This document shows, in pieces, positions 1-12,350 of a stretch of DNA of 64,000 nucleotides; within the stretch, counting starts at the first letter, position 1, and each line of letters starts with the position of its first letter. The notes beneath the pieces were generated by a model. That model was not told the DNA's origin. It worked only from the letters and a program-made list of their open reading frames with translations, and ran no database searches. Position numbers and translations under genes: made by a program. The stretch is taken from NCBI GenBank assembly GCA_050084515.1, contig CM114272.1, positions 3,720,001-3,784,000 on the forward strand, in the 5' to 3' direction. The stretch is from Blasia pusilla. Its lineage: Eukaryota > Marchantiophyta > Marchantiopsida > Blasiales.

Positions 1-1078
1 ATGGCCCATGAAGCATGCAATTAGAAACAATAGAATGCAACCTGGATGGGAAGATTGATCAAGGATTTCAGCCGAAACAACATTATCATAATCATAAGTG
101 ATACGTGGTTTATTCTCACGCCCTAAAATAATAAGCACATGCACATGCGGCAGACCTCTTTTTTGGAATTCCACCACATGGATGCATCCTACAACTTGAC
201 TCAATATTTTCTTGTCAATAATAACTTGTAACAACTCCTCTTTTTTTTTTTCAAAAACTCGCACGACCAAATTTGGTTGATTTGTAGCTGATTCACCAAG
301 TAATAAGGCTAAGGTAATCTCCTCCCACTTAGGATTCCATGTCATGGTCAAAAAGTAGTGAGGTTTACCCAAATGTCTTAAAATTACCATTGCATCCTAA
401 TACAACTGATGCATATGACGTGATCCTCTAGTAAAAGAAGAAGGTAATACAATACGTTTCCCAAACCTTTCGACTATCCACGTCATGTCGATACATGGCA
501 TCCTTTATACCTTGGTATAATTCAACCCTTAACTCCTTTTGATTCAAACAAACCCATGATAATCGATGCATTTCTACAATGGCATAGAGGCCAACCATAT
601 ATTCTTGAGTAAGTAAACCGAACCGCAATAACCGATTTTCATCTTCCCCTCCAATCCGTGTTTGAAGTCGAAAACATGCAAATTGCAAGGCCGTTACACT
701 CTTTATTCTTCTTTCCTCAATAGCATCACCATCAACTCTCTCATCATCCATGCCTTCATCTGAATGTTCAATGTGTCCCTCTTCCCCATGAATAACATGG
801 TCCACTTGTTGGCATCCAAAACTCTTCAGCGATATCCCAAGATGCCAAAATAGTTCACCGTAGATAAATAACAAAATAAAGTGTAATGGAATATATGCTT
901 CATTGAGGTCATATATACGCCTCACTCCTCCTCCATGCAATTGTACAATTATATCTACTCGCCAAGTGTAATATAAACTCCTTTGAGACCTTTGCAGGTC
1001 ATCATGTTCGATTGCTCGTTTCTTAACAACAGCCTTCTCCTCGTTTTTCGATGCACTATTTCCCAGAGACCTCAACAT
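1..1078 (-). pseudogene. Helitron Rep/helicase fragment (Helitron-like N domain and HUH region)
   Basis: Rolling-circle transposon protein, replication-initiator part. The 1078-428 frame carries the Helitron-like N-terminal signature: DIIVQLHGGGVRRIYDLNEA, then PLHFILLFIYGE and WHLGISL, then a stretch ending ELYQGIKDAMYRHDVDS. After a frameshift near 470 the homology continues to base 1 in another frame: KRIVLPSSFTRGSRHMHQLY, an in-frame stop, DAMVILRHLGKPHYFLTMTW, NPKWEEI, and EFQKRGLPHVHVLI, which holds the HUH metal-binding motif. The catalytic tyrosines and the helicase would lie beyond the left edge. At least one frameshift and one nonsense codon mark it as decayed. Assignment rests on these motifs recognised by eye. 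Confidence 0.85.
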
Positions 1079-2331
1079 TACACATGTTGCATAGCGAGAA
1101 AAATTATCACTTGATTTATGAATAGCAACATTAGAGAAATATTGTTTTTTTTTTATTTGAAAAATAGTTGATTGTGAGATCAGCTAATCCCAATTTCCCT
1201 CCTTCCTTATTGATTACTTCTCGTATATACTTCCAAGAGAAAAATTGAGGCAACCAAATCAATTCCTCTCTTCTCCCGTCTGACATGTTCTTTCCTTGTG
1301 GGGCATCCGATCTCGATTCTTCTCAATTATCAGCTTGACCGTTTCCACCGCTTAAGCTGTCCTCTGGGTTATGCAATTTCTTCCCAAGTTCCCATGCCCC
1401 GTCCGCATCTTGCCATCTCTGACATTTCTTACTTAGTCCTCGGAGCTCGTTTTTCCAAGACCATGGATTTGTCGACAATCAAGAAAGCACACCATTTTAC
1501 CTTCCAATTGCACAACCCTTCATCTGTCAATGAAGTAAGACAAATTGACCATGGTGTGGAGTGATTCCCTTCTTTCTTGAAAGGATTTGTTCCAATACTT
1601 CTCTCTGCTTCAACAAAAAACACCTCTCGGCGTATATTGGCAACAAAATTTTCCAAAATAGTTTTTTGACGCTACTTGTAATATATCTTCCTCTGTTAGC
1701 TTTTTGTTTGTTTCGGTAGCTCCTGGTAGACATTTCTTTTTACACCAATAAGTGTACGTGTAAGCTCTCTTCCTCTTGCCTCTCATTGCTTCAACGGCCT
1801 CTCGGGACACGGTTGAACACTCCAAGTAGCATGTCCACAAGTCTCGTCTATCTTTAAGAATATAGAATGCCGTAGGCCATATGACTAAGCTCCTTTCAAG
1901 AAGCTTGTGGCGTGTAAGACGGCTTGTAATGTTGGTAATGAATATGCCAACATGGTGATCCCCCGATCTTTGACCACCAACTTTGTCATTTGGATTGACG
2001 TAGTGAATAATTCCCTCTCCGATATTTAGACATCCATCGTTCTCTATAAGTTACACTGGTAAAAGGACTCATTCCATACGACCAATCATGGAAACCGTTA
2101 CTTGTACGTTGGTGGAGGTATTACAGGCTGAGTGCTCCCTCTTCCTAATATCCATGGTATCATTGTATTTTTCTGTAATCAGATATCATGGATATTTTGC
2201 AAATATTCCAAGCATATCTTGTAGCCTTCTTCCATCTTGGTGGATAGCTGGTTTGTAGTATGACTCATCAACTATCACTTACGCATACCCACGATTGCCG
2301 TTGGTTGTCAAATAAGGACAAAGGTTGGATC
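1079..2331. other. Unassigned stretch upstream of the Helitron fragment
   Basis: Short open frames lie on both strands. The minus-strand frame 1840-1610 has a basic, Cys-containing run (GKRKRAYTYTYWCKKKC), but I recognise no family. It could be more of the decayed Helitron N-terminus or an unrelated relic. Nothing else can be supported. Confidence 0.3.
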
Positions 2332-2707
2332 TCATGTGAATCGAAGCTTTCCGCAACACGCCTCGAATCTTTGAGTACTATATGGGGCAATGCGGCTCTC
2401 CTTCCACATCCTCACGTCCACCACATGTATTAGTTGTTGTAACTCTATTACGAGGCTATGTGATGAGTGCTCCAATGAAATCGGATAGAGGTTCTCCATT
2501 GTAAGTGCTTGTTGAACTTCCGAAGACTTCCTCCAGAGACATATATAAGGAGTCCTTACCAAGTGGTATGTTGTGGACTTTTCTCTTAGAATTAGTGTCC
2601 ACGATTCTAGCTCTTCCAACAGAGATGGATGATCCATCTTGTAGATACATTACATCACCAATGCAGAACTCCATTGCATGAATCTGAAATTTGCACCATA
2701 ACATCAA
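2332..2707 (-). pseudogene. Fragment resembling the C-terminal domain of plant CACTA-type transposases
   Basis: The frame 2707-2456 contains GDVMYLQDGSSISVGRARIV, later HNIPLGKDSLYMSLEEVF, then PLSDFIGALITWP. This order (a transcribed-value strand, a promised PLG, a V-rich stretch, a family-typical IGxxIxWP ending) recalls the domain at the end of many plant CACTA/Ptta transposon proteins. A second frame over 2637-2332 carries what looks like a frameshifted continuation. The fragment is under 130 residues with no start, partner domains or termini visible. I infer a transposon relic; the family call is tentative. Confidence 0.35.
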
Positions 2708-2759
2708 AGTGGCAATTAATTGTTAGCCATATACCGAATGGAAAGCGGGATACAAGTGT

Positions 2760-3480
2760 AGTCATCTTATTGCGCTAGGCAAATTGGACCTTAAGATCCA
2801 TTCAGGAAGAGTGGCAACCTATAGAGTGTGTTCGATTGGAACTTTGGTTCCGAATGTGGCAATGTGTCATCCACCTAATAAAGTCAGCACAAAGTTTAAA
2901 ATAACCTGTTGTGCGCCTACATTCTCTCACCTAGAGGTGATTGGGAACTATAGTTTTGAATGAACTTCCAACGGATGTTGAGATCCCATTCTAAAGAACA
3001 TCGGGCGCCTCTACACGAGATATGAATGGACAACTTCCAACGATACTGGAAGGCTACCCTAAACGCTCGCAGAGATCCAAATGTCCTTAATTCGGATCTA
3101 AAGATCCGATCTAAGGATCAGTGGATTGTGAGTGAATTGGACCTTAAGATCCAATCAAGATGAGGAAGGATAAGTCTGATTGGAACTGTGGTTCCGATTA
3201 CTACGAGGAGCCATCCTCCTTATGAAGTCATCAAAGAGTTGAAAAAAACTGCTTTGCGCGCAATTATCACGATTCTATGAATCGTGGGTTATCTATTAAG
3301 AAGAAATGTGGACTGTCCGCTGACAGACACGTGGATGTTCGAATGACCTTGAATTGCATCTTAAGATCTGATATAAGCGTCACAAGACAAACGGAAAACT
3401 AGATCTTAAGATCCCATCAGAAAGGATGGAAAAGGAGAAGAAAAAAGAACCTCACGATTGTATTTTCGCGTCGACCTACA
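2760..3480 (+). repeat. Palindrome-rich repeat, arm 1 of an imperfect inverted repeat
   Basis: Contains several copies of the GGATCTTAAGATCC-type palindrome (near 2790, 3100, 3139, 3402) and GGAACT...GGTTCC dyads (near 2835 and 3180). The stretch near 2985-3045, with CATCGGGCGCCTCTAC and GGACAACTTCC, reappears in reverse complement near 4895-4960 (GAGTTGTCC ... GAGGCGCCCGATG), so this block and 4470-5240 form a diverged inverted pair around 3.6-4.45 kb. It may be the long terminal region of a DNA transposon, but no TSD was found. Confidence 0.5.
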
Positions 3481-3865
3481 AAAGATCAACAACCGGGCGC
3501 TCACATTCCTGCCTTAATTCTAGAGCAAGCGCTTTGCACCTCCGTTGCAGAGAGATCGATAGCAAAAATATGATCTAGGAAAACGTTGCTACTTATACTT
3601 GTCATTCATAACAGACTCGATGTTCGACTAGCGGTCCAAATTAGATCCATGTTAGCACACCTATGTTACTTAACCTAATATTTGCATCCATTTCAAAATT
3701 CAAATTAGGACGTCACAGATTCAAGATCCATGTCAACAGGAGATATCGCGCATTAGATCAAAACCGCATATGTCGAAATCATCCGAGCCACTCCTTAATC
3801 AATTATAAAACCAATGGCTGAGATTGACGAAAGGGCACGGATCGATCACCTCAAACTGACTTCAA

Positions 3866-3944
3866 TTGGAATCCTATATAATCCTCGCTCATTCCATTAG
3901 AAGGGTTCTCTAATGGAATGAGCGAGGATTATATAGGATTCCAA
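3866..3944. repeat. Perfect 35-bp inverted repeat with a 9-nt loop (hairpin)
   Basis: Left arm 3866-3900 and right arm 3910-3944 are exact reverse complements, separated by AAGGGTTCT. The arms begin TTGGAATCCTATATAATCC and end CTCATTCCATTAG. The hairpin lies between the two arms of the larger inverted repeat at 2760-5240. It could be a foldback, a MITE remnant or a source of a hairpin transcript; the sequence alone does not decide. Confidence 0.85.
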
Positions 3945-4469
3945 CCCAATCTTATGAGCCCAGTATCCCAATGTCCTCTGTCCCTCCCCAACCGTTCTCT
4001 TCAATCCATAAGGGCGCTATACCACATGATCACAATCGTAACCATAGTCTAGAGACGTCAAGCCTCCACATATTGTAAGCTTATGAATTGAACCTCTAGA
4101 CGAGCTCTACACATAATTCCTCTATTTTTTCCTCTTCTGGGCCATCTTTCCTTTCATAATCCATTCCATTGAGGGTCTCTACCCACATACATTTTCCCTC
4201 TCACGAGGGCCTCCACTAGTCCAACAAATCAATTTGTGACTTCAAATCTTGCTTCATCATCATCGCTCGATAAGCAGATTTCCCTAATATATACAGAGTC
4301 AAATCACCTTCAAATAATCGTGTAAGTGTGACGCAAACTCCGTAATTTGTGATTTCCAATACTATTTTTGGAATAGATTTATAGAGATGACCTGAGTCGT
4401 TGATACAGTACAAATTATATCGAACCAAGCCAACCACGTCAGATAGGTCTAACCCACCATAGGGTTTCT
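3945..4469. other. Spacer within the inverted repeat, no gene recognised
   Basis: Mixed-composition sequence. A 73-residue open frame lies at 4437-4216 on the minus strand, with no family features. I see no coding or RNA signal here. Confidence 0.4.
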
Positions 4470-5240
4470 AGGCAAAGCTCCAAAGTCTAAATCGGATCTG
4501 AAGATCTGATTCCACCTGAATTGTTGAGTCTACTTTCATAAAATCGCCGGAACTGCTTTTCCCATGTCCGAAAGAGACGCCTTAGGTTCTATAACGTGGG
4601 ATCTTAAGATTCGATTGAAACTCATTCAGAACTTGAATTCTCGTTGGGCTTACATGCATGGTGCCCATTGAAAAAATAACCAGTTGGAACCATACTTCCG
4701 AATCAGGCATTCGTGCATGAAGGGACCGCCAGAATTGGATCTTAAAGATTCGAATAGGACAGTAAGATCCAATCGAGAGCTTCACTCGTGAAAAGTGTCG
4801 CCCTCAAGGGTATTTGTCCGATTAATACTATAGATCCAAATGTGTGGAGGTAACATCCACCTTAGAAAGTCAGTTGAGAGTTTTCCAGCCGAGTGGTGAG
4901 TTGTCCATCTCTAACTTTTGCGGAGAGGCGCCCGATGTTCTTTCAAATGGGATCTTAAGATCCGTTAGAAGATCACCAAAGTTCCAATCGGACTTGCCCT
5001 TGCTCATCTCAATTGGATCTTAAGGTTCAATTCACCCACAATCTTGTGACCCTTAGATCGGATCTTAAGATCCGAAATAAGGACATTCGGCCCGATGTTC
5101 TTTCAAATGGGATCTTAACATCCATTGGAAGGTCATTCGGGCCTATACTCTTTGTTCGAAAGAGTATCGGCCTTGCAATGATTTCTTTTGTCTTGGGGGC
5201 CGCTCAATACGTTAAATTTTTTAAGGGCTATAATGCTTTG
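4470..5240 (-). repeat. Palindrome-rich repeat, arm 2 of the inverted repeat
   Basis: Diverged reverse complement of parts of 2760-3480. GGATCTTAAGATCC-type dyads recur near 4490, 4600, 4740, 4948, 5055 and 5110, often flanked by AATT or CCG so that the dyad is longer than 14 bp. A phrase near 5150-5200 (AGAGTATCGGCCTTGCAATGA) is repeated near 6495-6520, so pieces of this family extend further right. Confidence 0.5.
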
Positions 5241-5477
5241 TAGATTAATCAAAAGGAGGGAAGTGATTCCAATGTCTACCAAGACATCTTGAGTTTCTCG
5301 TGTCACTCTTGAGTGGATGGCTTTGGGATTGCTTGCTCTTCTAATGAGAGTGCATTACCCCTCTTGGGAGAATAACTAGTCAGAATTATATTTCCCAAAT
5401 CAAATCTCCGACCTCTTTCCTTCTTAACTCACCAATGAAACTCTAGATCTACTTCTCAAAACAAAAAGGAGGATGAA

Positions 5478-5910
5478 TTGGAACTCAAGTTCCGGTTCCA
5501 GACTCGACAAGTGAGCCTGAACAGTTGCTTTCGAAACCGTAGTTCCCAAACAAGATCGCGGGCCTCCTCATTGGATTCCTCGCTATCCGCACTAGAGATC
5601 CTGTTCTCGAAATGAAAAGCATGATCAATTTGAACTCAGGTTCCGGTTCCAGATACAACAATTGAGGCCGAATGGGTGCTTTCAGAACTCTAGTTCCTAA
5701 ATGAGTTCGCCGTCCTCCTTTTCGGCTTCCTCAACATTGGAATTCTACATTGAGTTCTCAAAACTAGATGGAGGATCAATCGGAACTTAGGTTCCGGTTC
5801 CATAGACGAGAGTCCATCACTGAACGAGGTCTTTTGGAACTGTAGTTCTCAAAATGAGAAGGAGGATCAATCGGAACTGCCATTCCGGTTCCAGAAATGA
5901 TAAGGGAGCC
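5478..5910 (+). repeat. Tandem repeat of about 150 bp with GGAACT..GGTTCCGGTTCC core
   Basis: Diverged units start near 5478, 5628, 5778 and 5870 (the last is shorter). Each carries a GGAACTnnGGTTCCGGTTCCAG-like core, then a second AGTTC dyad, and ends in GGAGGATCAAT. The same GGAACT/AGTTCC dyad reappears in the 8.8-10.2 kb repeats, so the two regions are probably related. Confidence 0.6.
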
Positions 5911-8820
5911 CTTAACGCGGGCATACATAATTGAAGTCTCTAAATCAAATCATTGGAACTATTCCCTCTAGTACTAGAAATGAGAACGAAAAACTATGCC
6001 TTACTACTTGGAAATGGAGTCCAAAATGAGTTTTGCGAGACCTCTAAGGAGCTATCTGGATGGGCATGATACTAGTTGGATGTGCGCTTCATATGCCAAG
6101 CGCATTTGATTTTCAAATCAGTTATATGACTTGAGCAATAGGAATGTTAGAACTTCCTTCTATTCCTTTTATGAATATCAAGATACAATGCCAAGGCATT
6201 TGGCGCATTTTGCGCCAAATACACATTGAAAAAAGCTTGGAAAAGACATCTTTCTCTACCCTAAACCTTGACAAGAAATCTTCCTTTAGGCTCGGAAGTC
6301 ATAGTATCTGAAACTCTCCAAGAGGAATTTTCTATCGTGCCATAATTGACATCAAAATGAACTCCTATTAAATTCCACCGTAGACCAAATTGACAACAAC
6401 ACAAGTGTTGCACTCTTAAGCAGAGAAAAGCGTCAACCTTTAGCATAGTTTTGTAACTAGAACTATAGTTCTGAATGTTCCTAGTAAAGTCAAGAAGAGT
6501 ATCGGCTTGGCAATGATTTCTTCCATTTTCACGATATCTTCACTTACGATCGTGAAGTTAAAGACTCACATATATGCTAAGTGGAAGAAGAAACCTTATT
6601 TTGACACCGTTGTCGACAAAAACGACATCATAAACCTTGAAGCCATAATAGGATGGAGTTAAAAAGGTGGACAGTAAGATTTGTGGGTTATGTTAGCCTT
6701 CTATAAATTTTTGAAGTGCTCCCTTATGGTGCCATGCTAGAGGAGAGCATCGAGATTGTATGGTATGAAGTGGTGCAGTACGACGGATCCGATAAGGTGT
6801 TAATTTCCATCGTGCATGTGTCGTGCGCCTACTCTCCTTTAACATTAATCTTGTTGTTGCGGAAGCGTGCGTTGTCACGCTCTCAACGCTGATTTGCATC
6901 CAAACATGCACTCTGGTTAGTCCGGTCTTGGATCAATCAACGGGCTAACTTTCTGAGTTCTCGTCTCGGTCTCTTATCCAGCTCAACCTTGTTTCGCGGT
7001 TTACTACGTGGGCAAGTGTTGAAAGACTTGGGACAAACTTTCTAATCGGTTCAAGAACCTCAAACGGCACTTCGTGCTTGGCGATTCCAACTGCTCGATG
7101 GACATCCAATGAGTCCCTAATCGAGACTCGCACAAGGTGAATCTCGGGTCGGAATCCAAATGTGTCGTATAAAGTCCACTCCCTTGGATCAGGTTTGGGT
7201 TTCAAGTCACAATGCCAAACTCTCGTTCCATCCCGTGCCTCTGAGATGCCGTTTGGTGCTCAAAGTGGGGATTCATGTTCCAAGACATCTTGGAGAGACT
7301 CCTTCCTTACTAGTACTTCTGGGGATCTCAGGGGTTCCCTATATTTAGGGAAAGACACCCGGGCCTCTCCAATTTCCCCTCAACCCGATTGCTCTCACAA
7401 TTTTTTTCGGCCAATATCTCAGACTAAACTTATGCATTTTTTGAGATCTTTGTGCGTTGGAAGTGCCTCAAGATAAGCTTTCTAACGTGCCCTTATTTGT
7501 CCCAAACGAATCTTGGGGCTAAATGTTATGGTCAAAAATATAATCAAATTCCCCAAACGCTAGTCGTATTCCAAAACTGGTTCTCACCTCTTTGGCAACC
7601 AACCTTCCAAGACTCAACTCATCTCAAGTCTTGGCTCACGTTTGGTCTAGGTTTCTTGGTCGCGACTACTAACGCATGAAACGCACAACTGTATTCTGCA
7701 TTTTGTCTCTCGAACATCGCAGCGTGAATCCACTTGAGTTCTGATGTTCCGCTTGGCGCCTATTTGGTGTTGTTTGGTTATAAGGGTCGCGATAGCACGG
7801 GCATCACTTTATGCTAAGGGTAACAATCTAGTCGATCATTATCATAGATATCCTCATCCCCCATTGATGTGGAATCTGAATGTAATAAGGCATTCCAAAT
7901 CTTCTTCGACCTAAAGGCGACTGGTGTGTTGGATAATACGTTAACTATTCCATTAAAGGGAATGATCTCCAATGATCACAAGAGGATTTCTTGAAGGTGA
8001 CCGGGCATGAGTTGCCCATTTTTTCCTTGACCACTATAGCCTGCCTGATCTAAAGGAGTTTTTTTCACATTCATCATTAGAAAGGCTAAGGAGTGGGATG
8101 TGGACTTGCAAAGTTTGGACGAGCAGTATCAGAAGTTAACAAATGACATGTTCCACAAAATATATAGGAATTTAAAGGAATATCTCCAAGTGGATTTCAT
8201 CAAGTTTTGTTGGATTGAGTCCATCAAAACATTCCATAAGTATGTTCGTCAGGTTGAGCTAGAGAAGGTTACACACATTGCCACAGATTAGACCCTCTTA
8301 CGATTGAGCAAGAAGAGAAGTCAAAGAGGATAACATATAGCTGCAATAATACTTTAAAATGATGGTACATTTGAAAATACAATGGGAATTGTAGCATATT
8401 AAAGAGGATGAAAGCTTACGAGTGTGAAGCATTTTTCAGGATGTGTTTGTTGGGTACGTTTGTTGATGGATATGTCGTTATACTCATTTGGAGCTTGAGT
8501 TCCAAATCTGAGATATTAAATTGAAATATTTTGCGTCTCCTGAGGAATATATGATGGATGTATTATCTTAGAGGTTCAAATACTTGAATCCTAAATGGTG
8601 CTAGCTCTGTACTATTAAGTCAATTAGTTTGTCCGAGGGAATGGAAGTTAACACTCACGATTAGCGCTTAGTAAAATCATACATTCAATTTTGAAGTTCA
8701 TCTAACTTAGCAATGGAAGGGATCTTTGACATTATTCAAAAACATGGGAGAATTGAAACCTAAGTTCTTATTATCTCCCTAATAGCCATGCAAGTTAACG
8801 TCATTTGCAACCATACTAAC
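5911..8820. other. Unassigned region with short unrecognised ORFs
   Basis: Open frames of 60-104 codons occur (minus 7205-6945; plus 7162-7476, 7452-7679 and 8100-8291). The minus frame starting KPKPDPREWTLYDTFGF and the plus frame around LQSLDEQYQKLTNDMFHKIY look more protein-like than random, and might be gag-like retroelement debris. I recognise no catalytic motif, LTR or primer site. Confidence 0.3.
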
Positions 8821-10200
8821 TCTTCAATGCTTTTGAATTGGATCTTGGATCCAATTGTGGCGACACAAGACGTTTTGTGGTTAGAGTATAATATCCTATT
8901 GGATCTATAGTTCAAAATGCCCTTGGATTGGCTGTTGAGATCCCATTTTGACGGTAGAATAATTTTCGTAGCTCAATGGGTTTCTTCCGTGAGCAATTGT
9001 AGGGCTACTGGCAACTGGATGTTCCAAATACTTGGAGGATAGACAATGGGTCAAAGCTCATTTAGAACTAGAGTTCCAAATACTTTTTAACTAGCTCCTA
9101 AGATCCAATTCCAATTGTTGGATTTTTTCCACAGCCAGAACAAGTCCTTCCGTGAGGATTAGCAGTGGGTCAGATTTCATTTGGAACTACAGTTCCAAAT
9201 CATTATTCCATTGGCTCTTAAGATCCAATTCTATTTTGTTTGCAGAAGAGCTCCTTCCGCGGGCTATTGTAGCATGTAGGGCTACCGCCAAGAGGACCTT
9301 CCAAAATCTTAGAGGATAGATGATGGATTGGAGCTCATTTGGAACTAGATTTACGAATTGCTACTCGAGGGGCTCTTAAGATCCAATTCTATTCTATTTT
9401 TGGAATACCTCCTTCCACGGGCTACTATTGGGCTACCGCCAAGAGGACCTTCCAAAATCTTGGAGAATAGATAATAGGTCTGGGCTCATTTGGAACTAGA
9501 GTTTAGAATTTCTTTCAATTGGCTCCCAAATTCCGATTCCATCGGTAGAAGCTATGTTGTAACCAAGGTCCTTTCGTGGGAAATTATAGGGCTATCGCTA
9601 GGAGGACCTTCCAAATACAACGGGTATTGGCGATGGGTCCGAGTTCATTTGGAACTACAGTTCCGAATATTTTTCAACTGGTTTCTATTTCTTGCAACCA
9701 TATTGAAGACCCAGACCAACCAAACAGGTGGCCTCCCAACAGACAGATTGTACTTATTCCATACAAGGAGGATATGCGGTGGGTTAAAGTTCATTTGGAA
9801 CTAGAGTTCCAAATCGCTATTCAATTGGCTTTTAAGATCCGAGTCTGAGCCATTTTTTAAATTGCTCCTTCCGCTGGCTACTATTAGGCTACCGCCAAGA
9901 GGACCTTCCAGAATCTTGGAGGATAGGCGGTGGGTTGGAGCTTACTTGTAACTAGAGTTCCAAATGCCTTTCAACTGGCTCACAAAATTTAATTCCATCA
10001 ACATGAGCTGTGTCGTAGCCGGAATTGATCCTTCTACATGAAATTGTAGGGCTACCGCTAGGAAGACCTTCCAAATATAAGGAGAATTGGTGTAGGGTTA
10101 GAGTTCATTTGGAACTAGACTTTTGAATGTTGCTCAATTAGCTCTTAAATCCGATTTGGTTGGATAGAGTTGATGTGTAGCCAAAACAAGTCCTTCTACG
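8820..10200 (+). repeat. Tandem repeat of about 150-160 bp with two alternating dyads
   Basis: Units can be phased on GGGCTACCGCCAAGAGGACC-like text near 9001, 9278, 9431, 9590, 9887 and 10,048 (one unit between 9590 and 9887 lacks it). Each unit also carries TTTGGAACTAGAGTTCCAAAT, a dyad around GGAACT/AGTTCC, and GGCTCTTAAGATCCAATT, a dyad of the same type as at 2.7-5.2 kb. Open frames across it (9490-9848) are products of the repeat, not genes. Confidence 0.7.
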
Positions 10201-10424
10201 GACATGTTCTAATTGATGTTGAATTGGTTTGTTTTTTTCTTTGTTTCTTAGGAGAATAGGAAGATTTGAGACTTAAGTTCTGATTACTCCTTCCTACTTC
10301 TTGCAACTACAAACAAAATAGGGCTAATCTAATTTTTTACCACATGGTTTCCTCTCAAGGCTTAGCCAATCCCATTTTGACACAAGTAGAGACCCACCAA
10401 ATAAGTGGCTTTCCAATAGAAAAA

Positions 10425-10682
10425 TTGTACTTATTGGGTAGTTAAACAGTTTATATTTCCATTCTCTAATCTCGTCGCCCAATGGACAAACCTTGACAAA
10501 GTCTGTCCTTTCTCTAATCCATCCATGGAGGCGCTTGAGATATCTCATCACATTGTACTTATTTCGTAGTTAAACAGTTTGTATTTCCATTCTCTAATCC
10601 AGTCGCCCAACGGACAAACCTTGACAAAGTATGACCTTTCTCTAATCCATCCATGGAGGCGCTTGAGATATCTCCTCACATT
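10425..10682 (+). repeat. Two-copy tandem duplication, unit about 128 bp
   Basis: The text from TTGTACTTATT through GTAGTTAAACAGTTT, GGACAAACCTTGACAAAGT and CCATGGAGGCGCTTGAGATA occurs twice back to back, near 10,425 and 10,554, with few mismatches. This explains the twin minus-strand frames at 10,551-10,324 and 10,730-10,548, which share the same amino-acid text and match no family I know. Confidence 0.85.
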
Positions 10683-11059
10683 TGAACTTTTCCTGCTACC
10701 ATTATATATGGGTTGTAAATTTAGCTGCAAAATCTACAATGTCTGCTTTCGCACGCTTGACATGTCCAGAAAGACAGTGGAATAAACATCAAGAAAATTT
10801 TATCTTTCTACATTGATCCTCGATGGAATAAGAGACTCGATTGCACAAAAAAAAGAGTTAAGTGGACATGTTGTTGTCGAGAAGATAGCGATCCAGATTA
10901 AATAAAATTAAGTACTAATTTTATTTGGAAGCACGACCTTAAGAAAATTAGAATCATAAAAGGTTTAGGAAACCCAAAAAAAAAAAACCCACCTGAATGA
11001 GCAAAATTGGTGTTGTAAGTAGCTTAGACACTAGAATGACGATATACACCTTATACATA

Positions 11060-12350
11060 AAGTCTCCCAAATTTTAGGTTAAGATGAGATCCTTGAACAA
11101 AATGGAAAATGGAAAGATCCTATTTTGCTAAAAAGTTCAATCAATAGGGCCAAAAACCATTTAAATATTTTTGGGCTTTTGGTCACAATTCCTTTTCATT
11201 AAAACTTTTCCTGAGCCTTACTTAAAATTAAGATATGAAGTATTCAAAATTTTAAGTCAACATGAAATCCTTCAACAAGATGGAAAATAGAAAGACCTTC
11301 ATTTGCAAAGGTCCAAAATCCACCTAAATATTTTTGGGTGTTTGGCCACAACTCTATTTTCCTTGAAACTTTCCAAGAAGTCTACACCTTAAGCATCAAA
11401 TGTCCCAAATTTCACGTGCAAATGAAATCCTTAAATACAATGAATGGAAAATGGAAAGATGCTATTTCGCAAGAAGGTTTAATTAGGAGGGTCCAGAAAC
11501 CATTAAAATATTTTTATGGCTTTTGGTGAAAACTCCATTTTCCTTCAAAATCTGCAAGAAGTCTAGATACATCTTAAGGGTTAAGTGTCTAAAATTTCAT
11601 GTCAACATGAAATCCTTGAACAAGATGGAAAATGGAAAGATCCTATTTTTCCAGAAGGCTTAATGGATGGGAGTGTCCAAAAACAACTTAATATTTTGGA
11701 CTTTTCGTGAGAATTCTACTTTTCCTCGAAACTTAGGAAAGAAATCCTAATAAATCTTAAGGATCATGTGTCCCAAATTTTAGATTAAGTTGAAATCTTT
11801 AAGCAAGATGGAAAATGAAAAGAACCTCTTTCCCTAGAAAGTTTAATATGGAGGATCCATATTAAATCCTAAACCACTTAAATATTTTTTGGTTCCTCAT
11901 GAGAACTCCATTTTCCTTGAAACTTTGCAAGAATTATAGATATACTTTAAAAATCAAGTCCTAAAATTTTCAAGTCAAGATGAAATCTTGAAAAAGATGG
12001 AAAATGGAAAGGCCTTCTTTTGCTCAAAGATCTAATGATGCGAGACCATATTTTACTATTAGGTTTACTTGCAATGGTCCAAAAACCACCTATATACTTT
12101 TGGGTTTATGGTCACAATCCCACATTTCTTGAAACTTCGAAGAAAGCCTTGATACACGTTAAAAAAGAAATGTTCCAAATTGCAATTTTGGATGAAATAC
12201 TTGGACAAGATGGAAATCCTATTTTGGTAGAAGATTTAATCACGATGGTCCAAAAACCACTTAAAAAATTTTGGGCTCTTAGTTTTAAATCCGTTTTTCA
12301 AAGTAATTTCCTAAGTAGGTTAGACACACTTCGATGTTAAGTGACCCAAA
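11060..12350 (+). repeat. Satellite-like array, monomer about 180-190 bp
   Basis: Diverged monomers can be phased on the phrase TTTTCCTTGAAACTTTGCAAG at about 11,359, 11,541, 11,724, 11,913 and 12,125. Each also carries AAGATGGAAAATGGAAAGA, a broken AAGGTTTAATG phrase, and CCAAAAACCACTTAAATATT. The same consensus is found inverted at 22.14-22.90 kb and direct at 61.90-62.88 kb. Open frames at 11,338-11,529 and 12,020-12,340 are read-throughs of monomers. Confidence 0.8.
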
